Shown here in pieces: positions 36,760 through 44,715 of a stretch of 64,000 nucleotides of DNA. Position 1 is the first letter of the stretch, and each line of letters begins with the position of its first letter. This stretch comes from CAVQZC01 sp963718315 (GTDB lineage Bacteria > Actinomycetota > Thermoleophilia > Gaiellales > JAICJC01): contig CAVQZC010000005.1 in the NCBI GenBank assembly GCA_963718315.1, positions 26,409-90,408 on the forward strand, read 5' to 3'. A program made the translations under genes and the position numbers. The notes beneath the pieces were generated by a model, which had not been told where the DNA came from, did not search any database, and was given only the letters and a program-made list of their open reading frames with translations.

Positions 36760-38165
36760 GGCGCCGGTGGCTTGAAGTCGTACAGGTTGCCGTCGGTGGC
36801 GCCGGCGTAGACGTTGCCGTCCGAGATTGCAGGCGCCAGCCAGGCGGCGAAGCCGCTCAGCGGCGGGCCTTCGGTGACGTCCCAGACCTGCGCCCCGGTG
36901 GCGGCATTCAGCCCGAGGAGGTCGGTGCTGCCTTCCTCCGGGAGGAACAGGAGGCCGTTTGCCACCGTCAGCGACTGATTCGCGGATTGATAGAACTGTT
37001 GCCAGTCCACGGTCCCCGTGGCGGCGTCCAGCGCTGTGACCGTCCCGCACGTGCACCCGAAGTACACGCGGCCGTCGGAGACGGCGACGCCCGACGGGTT
37101 GTAGGCGGCCGCCCCGAAGTGCAGCTTGTAGGTCCACACCTTGCCGCCGTTCGACGCCCTGACGGCATGGACGAAGTTGCCGTCGGCCACGTAGAGGGTG
37201 CCGTTCACATAGGCGGGTGAATAGTCCACCGGTGCGCCGTCGTAGTTCTTCTGCCACTTGACGCTGCCGTCTGTGGCATTGAGCGCGTACAGGTTGTCGT
37301 CGGCGGAGCCGACGTAGACGACGTTCTTGACCACGGTCGGGCTGTCGAACACGTTCCCGCCCGTATTGGCGTTCCACAGGATCCTTCCGGTGGCCGCGTC
37401 CAGGGCGTGTACCTGGAAGTTGTTCGAGCCCACGTAGACCACGTCGCCGGCGACGGTCGGCGAGGACGTCACGTGTCCGGCAAGGGGCGTACTCCACAGC
37501 TTCACGCCGGTGGTCGCGTTGAGCGCGTAGAGCGAGTTGTCGATGGAGCCGAAGTAGACGATGTTGCCGACCACCGCGGGCGTGGTGGTGATGTTGTCTC
37601 CGGCGGCGAACGACCACTTGATGGCGCCCGTCTTGGCGTCGACGGCGTAGAGGTTGTGATCGGTCGATCCGAAGTAGACGACGCCGCCGACGACCGCGGG
37701 CTCCGCCACGTATCCGCCGGTCACGAAGTGCCAGGTGGGGGTCGTGGACGGGACGTTGGCGGCCGAGATGACGTTCTCGTACGGGTTGTCGCCGGTGTTG
37801 GTGTTGTCGAACCCGAAGTGCGCCCAGTCGGTCTCGACGGTGAAGGTCTTGTGGGCGCTGGTCGCGCCGGCGGTGGCGGTGACCGTGTGTGCGCCGGGGA
37901 GTGCCGACGCCGGCACGGTGAACGTGGTGGTGAACGCGCCGGCGATGTCTGTGGCGGTGGTCGCCACCGGGATGGCGTCGAAGTCGATCGTGACGCTGGT
38001 GCTGACCGGGAAGCCGGTGCCCTTGATCTTGACGGTCGCCGACGGATGGCTCGTCGACGGGCTCAGCTTGATTTTGGCGGTTGCCGCCTGGGCGCTGGTT
38101 ACGGCCAGCGCTCCGACGGCCAGGACGATCGCCACCGGCACGATGAGTTTCGCCATCCCCCTCAT
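36756..38165 (-). CDS. Secreted PQQ-type beta-propeller protein
   Basis: 469 residues. Signal peptide (LIVPVAIVLAVGALAVTSAQA), an Ig/IPT-like domain (KIKLSPSTSHPSATVKIKG to AHKTFTVE) and a seven-to-eight-bladed PQQ/BamB-like propeller with repeats such as VVYFGSTDHNLYAVDAKTGAIKW (split), VVYVGSADDNLYALNATDGS and VYFGCTCGTVTALDAATG. No catalytic acid-base of a quinoprotein dehydrogenase is obvious, so a structural or adhesive exported protein is more likely. ATG 38165 has AGGGGGAA upstream; TACAAT at 38202-38197 is a good -10. Confidence 0.88.
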   Translation of the reverse strand: MRGMAKLIVPVAIVLAVGALAVTSAQAATAKIKLSPSTSHPSATVKIKGTGFPVSTSVTIDFDAIPVATTATDIAGAFTTTFTVPASALPGAHTVTATAGATSAHKTFTVETDWAHFGFDNTNTGDNPYENVISAANVPSTTPTWHFVTGGYVAEPAVVGGVVYFGSTDHNLYAVDAKTGAIKWSFAAGDNITTTPAVVGNIVYFGSIDNSLYALNATTGVKLWSTPLAGHVTSSPTVAGDVVYVGSNNFQVHALDAATGRILWNANTGGNVFDSPTVVKNVVYVGSADDNLYALNATDGSVKWQKNYDGAPVDYSPAYVNGTLYVADGNFVHAVRASNGGKVWTYKLHFGAAAYNPSGVAVSDGRVYFGCTCGTVTALDAATGTVDWQQFYQSANQSLTVANGLLFLPEEGSTDLLGLNAATGAQVWDVTEGPPLSGFAAWLAPAISDGNVYAGATDGNLYDFKPPAP

Positions 38166-38217
38166 TGTCTTCCCCCTGTAGCTTGCGAACGCGGCGATTG
38201 TACGCCACAAGACGAGA

Positions 38218-38781
38218 CTATGTGGCTTTTGTTTCCAGGACCACCGTGCGCGCGAGCGCGCGGGCGTCCCGCACCGGCGCGGCCGATCGCTGCACCAGCG
38301 CCTGTGACTGCGCTCCTGCCCACAACACCGCCAGCTGGCGGGACGCCGTCTCGGGGTCAGACGCGCCGGCGTCGCGCAGCCGCGCCCGCATCCACTTGCG
38401 CAGCCGCTCCTTGTGCCGGCGGACGATGCGGTGCGCGGGGTGGGCGGGGTCTGCCAGCTCCGCGGCGGCGTTCGAGAACGGGCACCCACGGAACTCCGGC
38501 ATCGCCACGGCGTGCTCCAGCCCGGCGAACAGGGCGTCGATCTGACCTGCGGGGTCGTCCGTGGCCGCTTCGGCAGGGCGCGTGAACATCTCGTAGACCG
38601 GGAGGTCGAGGCTCTCGTAGGCGGCGACGATCAGCCCGTCCTTGCTGCCGAAGCGCTGGTACAGCGTGCGCTTCGAGATGCCGGCCGCGCCGGCCAGCGC
38701 GTCGACGCCGGTGGAGGTGATCCCGTGCTCGTGGAACTGCTCCGCCGCCACGGCGGCGATCTCTGCGTCGGTGCGCGCCAT
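38218..38781 (-). CDS. TetR-family transcriptional regulator
   Basis: 187 residues. HTH: GITSTGVDALAGAAGISKRT then LYQRFGSKDGLI. The C-terminal half resembles the TetR_C group with FRGCPFSNAAAEL. I start at ATG 38781 because a more upstream ATG (38808) would place the operator palindrome at 38793-38802 inside the coding region. Divergent from the ABM-like gene at 38872; both are expected targets. Confidence 0.88.
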   Translation of the reverse strand: MARTDAEIAAVAAEQFHEHGITSTGVDALAGAAGISKRTLYQRFGSKDGLIVAAYESLDLPVYEMFTRPAEAATDDPAGQIDALFAGLEHAVAMPEFRGCPFSNAAAELADPAHPAHRIVRRHKERLRKWMRARLRDAGASDPETASRQLAVLWAGAQSQALVQRSAAPVRDARALARTVVLETKAT

Positions 38782-38792
38782 CACCACATGGT

Positions 38793-38802
38793 ACCGATCG
38801 GT
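38793..38802. promoter_or_regulatory. TetR operator copy 1 (ACCGATCGGT)
   Basis: Perfect 10-bp palindrome just upstream of the TetR start, identical to copy 2 at 38839-38848; centres are 46 bases apart. Confidence 0.75.
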
Positions 38803-38838
38803 TTCCATCTGCGCCGCCGCGTGGTAGGGTGGCTGAAA

Positions 38839-38848
38839 ACCGATCGGT
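38839..38848. promoter_or_regulatory. TetR operator copy 2 (ACCGATCGGT)
   Basis: Perfect palindrome with A-rich left and T-rich right flanks (AAAACCGATCGGTGTTT), 24 bases before the ATG of the divergent gene. The pair of sites should switch both genes together. Confidence 0.75.
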
Positions 38849-38871
38849 GTTTCCGAACCAGGAGGGGTCCG

Positions 38872-39177
38872 ATGCGACAGGTGATGGTGCGCTACAGGGT
38901 CAAGCCCGAGCACGTGGAGGAGAACGAGCAGCTCGTTCGGGCGGTCTACGAGGAGCTCGCCCAGAAGCAGCCCGACGGCCTTCGCTACGGCACGTTCAAG
39001 CTGGACGACGGCGTCAGCTTCGTGCACCTCGCGGTGCATGGCGACCCCAACCCGCTTGGCCAGATCGAGGCGTTTGCGCGGTTCCAGGCCGACATTCGCA
39101 ACCGCTGCGACGAGCCGCCCGTGGTCTCGGTGATGGAGGAGGTTGGGTCGTACCGCTTCGACGGGGTGCCCGCATGA
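38872..39177 (+). CDS. Small ABM-like (dimeric alpha/beta barrel) protein
   Basis: 101 residues: VMVRYRVKPEHVEENEQLVRA, then FVHLAVHGDPNPL and a C-terminal strand. Size and strand-helix order fit antibiotic-biosynthesis-monooxygenase/YdhR-like barrels, but no catalytic residue is clear. AGGAGG precedes ATG 38872. It is the first gene controlled by the twin operator and is coupled (ATGA) to the next gene. Confidence 0.7.
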   Translation: MRQVMVRYRVKPEHVEENEQLVRAVYEELAQKQPDGLRYGTFKLDDGVSFVHLAVHGDPNPLGQIEAFARFQADIRNRCDEPPVVSVMEEVGSYRFDGVPA

Positions 39178-39576
39178 GGCGCGGGCACGAAGGACGACCC
39201 CTGGAAGCTGAAGACGCCGCCACTCACCTCGGAGTACGAGATGTGGCTGGACGAGCGGGACGGCACGAAGGTGATCGTCTGCCAGGTGGGCAAGACGACG
39301 CTGCTCTACGACGCGCGGGCGATCGACGATCTGCAGGCGATGCTGGCCGCCCACGGCGACTGGATCGAGCTGGGCAGCGCCGACGAGCAGAAGCCTGCAA
39401 AGGACGGCACCGTCGAGGCCTGGGGGCGCTCGCCGTCCAATCCCGTCGGCGGCTGGTACGGGCTGAAGAAGGGCCTGCGCGGCCGCTTCGGGATGTACAT
39501 GCCGCCGCTGCTGGAAGCGCTGGGCAAGGCCGAGGTCGAGCACAACCCGCGCAACAACAGGATGCGAGCCGTCTAG
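39174..39576 (+). CDS. DUF6855-like small protein, frameshifted at its start
   Basis: The body (TKDDPWKLKTPPLTSEYEMW to VEHNPRNNRMRAV) is a well-known actinobacterial protein of unknown function. ATG 39174, overlapping the previous stop as ATGA, is one frame off. Deleting one G of GGG (39183-39185) gives MRRGTKDDPWKLK in frame (403 nt observed, 402 expected; 133 residues). The first ATG in the open frame (39241) would remove about 22 conserved residues. Function unknown. Confidence 0.78.
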
Positions 39577-40979
39577 CCGATCTCCGCGACCGGTGGCCAC
39601 GGCCGGGCCTGCTCGATCGCCGCCGCGATTTGGAATACGGTCGGATCGTCGTACGTGCGCCCGACCACCTGGACGCCGATTGGCAACCCGAGCGAATCTC
39701 GACCGGCGGGAACCGTCAGCACCGGGCAGCGGCCGGCGGGGTTGAACACTTCGGTCAGGCAGACGTTTCGCATGGCGTCGTAGGAGACGCCGTCGATCAG
39801 CACCGGTTGCTCGGTGTAGTCGACGCCGGCCTCGAGTGCGGGGATCGCCATCGCCGGGGTGAGCAGGGCGTCGTGGTCGGCCAGCACCGCGCCTATCCGG
39901 GTGGCCAGAACGCCCTCTGCCTCCAGCCCGGCCAGCGGGGAGGGTGCGCCCTCCAGTGAGGCGATCCAGTTGCGCGTGTAGCTCGCCGCTTCGTCCTCGC
40001 GGCCGGCGATCGTCTCACGAGCGTAGGCAGCGAAGAAGGCCGCGTAGTGGGCGTCGCTCGCCGTCTGCAGCAGTGAGCGCTCGATGACCAGCGGCACCTC
40101 CTCGACCGTCGCGCCGGCGGACCGTAGCGCAGCTGCGACATCGCCGAGCGCCGACCGGACGACCTCGGCGACCGGCCAGTCACCGAGGTCTGGCGACAGT
40201 GCGATCCGCATTCCGCGGACGTCAGCCACCGGCGTCCCCAGCCGGAGCGCAGGCTTCAGGGTCGCGATATCGCGGGGATCCGGGCCGGTCATGACGTCGG
40301 TCGCCAGCGCGGCGTCGGCCACCGTCCGCGCCAGCGGCCCGAGGTGACACCAGGTGTCGAGGCCGAAGGGGGGAAGCTGTGGGACCCGCCCGTAGCTGGG
40401 CTTGTGCCCGACCACGCCGCAGCATGACGCGGGAACCCGGATCGACCCGCCGATGTCCGAGCCGGTCGCAAGCGGCGTCATCCCGGCGGCCAGGGCGGCG
40501 GCAGACCCGCCACTCGACCCGCCGACGTCGAAGGCTGTGTTCCAGGGGTTGCGGGTGACGCCCCAGAGACGAGAGGCTGTCCAGAACGCAATCGAGAACT
40601 CCGGCGTCAGCGAGCGGGCGTGGATGATCGCCCCGGCGCCGACCAGACGCTCGACCATCGGCTCGGACTGCTCTGGCACGTGGTCGAGGATCAGCGACCC
40701 GTTGGTGGTGCGCTTCCCGGCCACGTCGGCCTCGTCCTTGACCGCGACCGGCAAACCCTCGAGCGCCCGGGGTGGATCGCCTCCCCCGGAGTACCGCTCC
40801 TCGGCGGCCCGCGCCTGTTCCCGGGCCTCATCGAAGTACGTGTCGCCGAACGCGTTGACCACCGGTTGCGCCGCCTCGTAGCGCATGATCACGGCGTCCA
40901 TGTACTCAACCGGCGAGAGCCGGCGGGCATGGAATGCCGCCAGCACCTCCGTCGCGCTCCAGGCGTACAGCTCGCTCAT
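39573..40979 (-). CDS. Amidase signature-family enzyme
   Basis: 468 residues. The catalytic triad is complete: Lys in LPVAVKDEADVAG, cis-Ser in GSDIGGSIRVP and nucleophilic Ser within VGGSSGGSAAAL plus GSDIGGS. It hydrolyses amides (family includes GatA, fatty-acid and aryl amidases). ATG 40979 overlaps the ligase stop as ATGA. With the acyl-CoA ligase upstream it could release an acid from an amide that is then activated. Confidence 0.93.
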   Translation of the reverse strand: MSELYAWSATEVLAAFHARRLSPVEYMDAVIMRYEAAQPVVNAFGDTYFDEAREQARAAEERYSGGGDPPRALEGLPVAVKDEADVAGKRTTNGSLILDHVPEQSEPMVERLVGAGAIIHARSLTPEFSIAFWTASRLWGVTRNPWNTAFDVGGSSGGSAAALAAGMTPLATGSDIGGSIRVPASCCGVVGHKPSYGRVPQLPPFGLDTWCHLGPLARTVADAALATDVMTGPDPRDIATLKPALRLGTPVADVRGMRIALSPDLGDWPVAEVVRSALGDVAAALRSAGATVEEVPLVIERSLLQTASDAHYAAFFAAYARETIAGREDEAASYTRNWIASLEGAPSPLAGLEAEGVLATRIGAVLADHDALLTPAMAIPALEAGVDYTEQPVLIDGVSYDAMRNVCLTEVFNPAGRCPVLTVPAGRDSLGLPIGVQVVGRTYDDPTVFQIAAAIEQARPWPPVAEIG

Positions 40980-42385
40980 GTCGACCACAGCTCCGCTCGC
41001 TGCACCTTGCCCGTCGACGTTCGCGGCAGCTCCTCGACGAAGCGCACGATCCGCGGGCACGCGTGGGGCGCCAGGTCGGCGCGCACCAGATCGCGGATGG
41101 CATCGGCGGTGTCCTTGGTCGGGGCACCGTGGTCAGCGAGCAGCACGAACGCTGCGATCCGGGCGCCGTACTCACCGGGCGGGGTCGTGGTCACGCCACA
41201 TTCCATCACGTCGGGGTGACTGCGGATAACGGTTTCGATCTCCTCGGCGGCGATCCGTACTCCGGCAATCTTGAACACGTCGCCCCGGCGGCCTTCGAAC
41301 CAGAGGAACCCGTCGCCGTCGATCCGGCCCAGGTCGTCGGTGTGCAGCCAGCCGCCGCGCAGCCGCTGCTGGGTCGCCTGCGGCTGGTTCCAATAGCCGA
41401 GCATCACGATTGGGTCATCCGCCTTGACGACGATCTCACCGTCGAGGATTGCGATCTCGCGTCCGGGCAAGGCCTTGCCGACTGCGCCGGGGGGCGTGCC
41501 GAACTGCGAGTTGCCGACCGCCAGATGCGTCCCTTCGGTGAGGCCGAAGTCGTCGTTCACAGGCGCGTCGAGCGCACGGGAGGCTTCGGCGGCTACGGTT
41601 GGGCCGAGCCGCTCGCCGCCAGTCATCACAGCGCGCAGGTGCAGTCGGGCCGTTGGGGGTGGCGGCTCGGCGCACACACGGCGCAGGAGGTGGGGGACGA
41701 GGAAGGCGCAGGTCACGTGGCGCTCCTCGAGCAGGTTGTACATCCCCGCGACCGAGAACCGCTCGCCCCACGCTACCACCGGGCGCCCGCACCGCAGCGC
41801 TGGCAGCACGACCTCGCAGAGGGCGCCCAACCAGGACCAATCCGACGGAGTCCAGAACACGTCGCCCGGCTGCGGCGCAGACTCGAACACACGCTGGAAT
41901 CCGGGCAGGACCGCGTCCGCGATCCGGTGTGCCGTGACGACGCCCTTGGGCGGCCCGGTTGAGCCGGAGGTATAGAAGATGAACGCTGGGTCGTCGGCCT
42001 CCATCGGTTCGGCATCCCTCATCTCCCACGGGCCATCTGGCAGGTGGGTGTCGACGGTGACGTGCAGACCCGCGCCGCTGTCCTCCACGCGGGTGCGCAC
42101 CGCCTGGCCGGAGAACACCGGCGATATGGGCACGCTGATCGCCCCCAGCCGGAGCACCGCGAGATGCCAGGCAAGCGCGTCCGCCGATTGGCCCAGCGTG
42201 ATCGCCACCCGGTCGCCACGGCCGAAGCCAGACGTCGCGAGCTGGGCGGCGATCCGCGCTGAGCGGTCGCGCAGCTCCGCGAACGTGACCTGCACCGGCA
42301 GCTCGCCGGATAGGTGTTCGATCACGGCCACCGCATCCGGCCGTTGCAGCGCCTGGCGGTCGCAGACCACCTCGGCGATGTTCAC
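40976..42385 (-). CDS. AMP-forming acyl-CoA synthetase
   Basis: 469 residues. ATP motif FIFYTSGSTGPPKGVV, adenylate-binding DDFGLTEGT, hinge WLHTDDLGRIDGDGFLWFEG (at the 20-residue limit), and C-terminal Lys in RTSTGKVQR. Shorter than many members because the N-terminal part is reduced. GTG 42385 overlaps the TetR stop. It activates an organic acid, probably generated by the amidase; acyl specificity not evident. Confidence 0.91.
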   Translation of the reverse strand: MNIAEVVCDRQALQRPDAVAVIEHLSGELPVQVTFAELRDRSARIAAQLATSGFGRGDRVAITLGQSADALAWHLAVLRLGAISVPISPVFSGQAVRTRVEDSGAGLHVTVDTHLPDGPWEMRDAEPMEADDPAFIFYTSGSTGPPKGVVTAHRIADAVLPGFQRVFESAPQPGDVFWTPSDWSWLGALCEVVLPALRCGRPVVAWGERFSVAGMYNLLEERHVTCAFLVPHLLRRVCAEPPPPTARLHLRAVMTGGERLGPTVAAEASRALDAPVNDDFGLTEGTHLAVGNSQFGTPPGAVGKALPGREIAILDGEIVVKADDPIVMLGYWNQPQATQQRLRGGWLHTDDLGRIDGDGFLWFEGRRGDVFKIAGVRIAAEEIETVIRSHPDVMECGVTTTPPGEYGARIAAFVLLADHGAPTKDTADAIRDLVRADLAPHACPRIVRFVEELPRTSTGKVQRAELWST

Positions 42386-43005
42386 CGCGTTGCCGGCTGG
42401 AGCGCAGCGCAGCCTACGAGTGCGGCCACCCCCGACAACGCGAGCCGGGTCAGGACCTTCAGAGGCATCGCCGGGTTTCCCAGCACCATGGGCACACTTA
42501 GCCCGTCGAACAGGGCGAGCACCTGGGCTGCAGCCGCGTCGACGTCGGCGATCTGGAAGGCGCCCGCCTCGATGCCGTCCGTCAGGATCGGCCGCAACAG
42601 CTGCTTCCACTCCTCGTAGACCGTGTGCCACTGGCGTGCGACGTCCTCGTCCCGCGCCGCCGCGCGCCAGTACTCCACCCAGGTTAGCCACGACTCTCGC
42701 GCTTCGGCGGTGTCAGCGTCGGACCGGAGGGTTGTCTCGACGAACCGCAGCAGCCGCTCGATGGGATCCTCGATCCCCGCGATCGCGTTCTCGACCCGGC
42801 GAAGGTCCTCGGCATTGGTGTGGTGGAGCGCAGCGAGGATCATGTCCTCGCGGTTGCCGAAGCTGTACTGCAGCGTGCTGATCGCCGACCCGGTCTCGGC
42901 GGCGACGTCGGCGAAGCGCGTCGCGTCGGCGCCGCGCCGGGCGATCACCCGGCCGGCGCCAAGCAGCACCTCCTCGCGGCCCCGCGCTGCCCGGCGGGGG
43001 GCCAT
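42382..43005 (-). CDS. TetR-family transcriptional regulator
   Basis: 207 residues. N-terminal HTH TRFADVAAETGSAISTLQYS then FGNREDMI; C-terminal helical domain of TetR_C type. It lies three bases downstream of the binding-protein gene and overlaps the ligase gene, so it is an internal operon regulator. Candidate operator: the palindrome at 44667-44681. Confidence 0.88.
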   Translation of the reverse strand: MAPRRAARGREEVLLGAGRVIARRGADATRFADVAAETGSAISTLQYSFGNREDMILAALHHTNAEDLRRVENAIAGIEDPIERLLRFVETTLRSDADTAEARESWLTWVEYWRAAARDEDVARQWHTVYEEWKQLLRPILTDGIEAGAFQIADVDAAAAQVLALFDGLSVPMVLGNPAMPLKVLTRLALSGVAALVGCAALQPATR

Positions 43006-43008
43006 CCC

Positions 43009-44667
43009 TCAGCCGCTCCGAAGCTGCTCGAAGAAGGACTTCCAGCCGTAGAGGTTGGGGTTAACGTTGTGCCAGGAGCCCGTGTACGCCATGTCGCCGC
43101 CGGTTGCCAGCAGCGGGATGTACGGCAGCTGCCGTGCCAGCAGGTGCTCCATCCGGTAGACGGTCTGCCGCCGCTGTGTCTGGTTCGCCGTCTGCCCTTG
43201 CTGGTTGAACAGCCGGTCATAGGTGGGATCGGAGAATCCGGTGTCGTTGTAGTTGCTCCACTGCGCTGTGGTCGGGATCTGCAGCGTGTACGAGGGGTCG
43301 ATGTATGCCCCGTAGTACCAGATCCCGAGGTCGGAGTTCTGGTAGGTGCCGTTCGGGCCTTGGTAGTAGGCGTAGCTTGCGGACGTGTCGCCGGGGTCGA
43401 CCTCGTGGATGGCCATTCCGATCTTCGCCAGGTCGGCGGCGATCACGCTCTCGGCCCGGCTGCCGTCGAACGGGAGGTCGCCGGGGACGGCGAAGGGGTA
43501 GGACATCGGGTGCGCCGGCTGGGCATAGCGCCCGGTGGTGGCAGGCACCATCCGGATCCCGTTCGAGCCTCGCCTGTATCCGAGTTGGTCGAGGATGGCA
43601 TTCGCTCTCGATGGGTCGTACGGCGGAGGCTTGATCGAGGGATCCGCCCAGGCGCCGGAGTACGGAGCGACCCAGTTGCCCCACGTCCGCGCATCGCCAT
43701 CGAACGGCACCGCGACCAGCGAGTTCCGGTCGACCGCCATGCTGATCGCCTGCTTGACCCGCGGGTCGAGCAGCTCGCGGTTGTGCTTCTTGCGCGGGTT
43801 TGAGTTGACCAGCATCGCGATCACCGTGGCATCGGGAGACGCCGCCAGATGGATGCTCGGCATCTTTCTGACCGCCACCAGCGCCTGGTTCGGAACCTGG
43901 TCAACCGCCGTTACCTGGCCCTGCTCGAGTGCTGCGGTCATCGACACAGGATTCGTATAGAAGGTGATCGAGGCGTCCTGCACCTGCGGCTTGGGGCCGT
44001 AGAAGTGAGGATTGGCACGGAGCACGGTCGTTCCCTGTTCCGCGTAGCGGGTGACCGTGTAGGGGCCGCCGGCAACCATCGGCAGATGCTGTTCGGGCTG
44101 GTATGCACGCAGGTCGCGGCCGTTGTTGCCGGTCTGCGCCTGCCAGACGTGCTGGGGGAGGATCCACACCGACGCCAGCTGCGCCAACGCGTTGCCGATC
44201 GGGTGGGCGTAGTGGATGACCAGGGTGTGCGGGTCGGGCGCCGAGACGCGATTGATCCCGGCGAGCGCCGCGGCCACCAGCGCCGTCGCGCCGGTCTTGA
44301 AGCGCAGTTCGGTCCTGATCGTCCAGACCGCGTCGGTGGCCGTCAGCGGCTTGCCGTCAGACCAGTCCCCGGGGCGCAGCTTGAAGGTCAGCGTGCGCCC
44401 ACCGTCCGAGCTCGTCCAGCTGGAAGCCCAGTCGCCGACGATCCTGGTGCCGTCCTGGCCGGCATAGGAGACGAGGGAGGGATAGACGACGTCAGCCACG
44501 TAGAACGCCTGCGGCTCCGTCAGGACGAAGGGGTTCAGCGAGTCGATGCGGTTGATCGTGCCCAGCGCGAACACCTTCTGAGCCTGTGCCCCCGAGGAGC
44601 TGCCCCCGCAGCCGCCCGCGCACGCTGCGAGCAGAACCAGAAGCGGGGAAACGATCCGTATCTTCAT
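43009..44667 (-). CDS. Extracellular solute-binding lipoprotein, family 5, without permease neighbours
   Basis: 552 residues. Lipoprotein signal KIRIVSPLLVLLAACAGGCGG with a lipobox Cys, then SBP_bac_5 features: LTFKLRPGDWSDGKPLTATD, VIHYAHPIGNALAQL, DPRVKQAISMAVDRNSLVAV. The protein should capture a peptide- or amide-like ligand. No permease or ATPase gene is adjacent, so it must borrow a transporter (perhaps 18962-22795) or serve another role. Start ATG 44667 has no ribosome site and abuts an operator-like palindrome. Confidence 0.9.
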   Translation of the reverse strand: MKIRIVSPLLVLLAACAGGCGGSSSGAQAQKVFALGTINRIDSLNPFVLTEPQAFYVADVVYPSLVSYAGQDGTRIVGDWASSWTSSDGGRTLTFKLRPGDWSDGKPLTATDAVWTIRTELRFKTGATALVAAALAGINRVSAPDPHTLVIHYAHPIGNALAQLASVWILPQHVWQAQTGNNGRDLRAYQPEQHLPMVAGGPYTVTRYAEQGTTVLRANPHFYGPKPQVQDASITFYTNPVSMTAALEQGQVTAVDQVPNQALVAVRKMPSIHLAASPDATVIAMLVNSNPRKKHNRELLDPRVKQAISMAVDRNSLVAVPFDGDARTWGNWVAPYSGAWADPSIKPPPYDPSRANAILDQLGYRRGSNGIRMVPATTGRYAQPAHPMSYPFAVPGDLPFDGSRAESVIAADLAKIGMAIHEVDPGDTSASYAYYQGPNGTYQNSDLGIWYYGAYIDPSYTLQIPTTAQWSNYNDTGFSDPTYDRLFNQQGQTANQTQRRQTVYRMEHLLARQLPYIPLLATGGDMAYTGSWHNVNPNLYGWKSFFEQLRSG

Positions 44668-44681
44668 ACGGTATGACCGTA
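44667..44681. promoter_or_regulatory. Palindrome TACGGT-ATG-ACCGTA, candidate operator
   Basis: A perfect 6-bp-arm inverted repeat with a 3-base centre, directly before the binding-protein start. Likely target of the TetR encoded next in the operon. Confidence 0.55.
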
Positions 44682-44715
44682 CCAATTCCCGACGCCGGTT
44701 GCAACGGCCGAGGTC

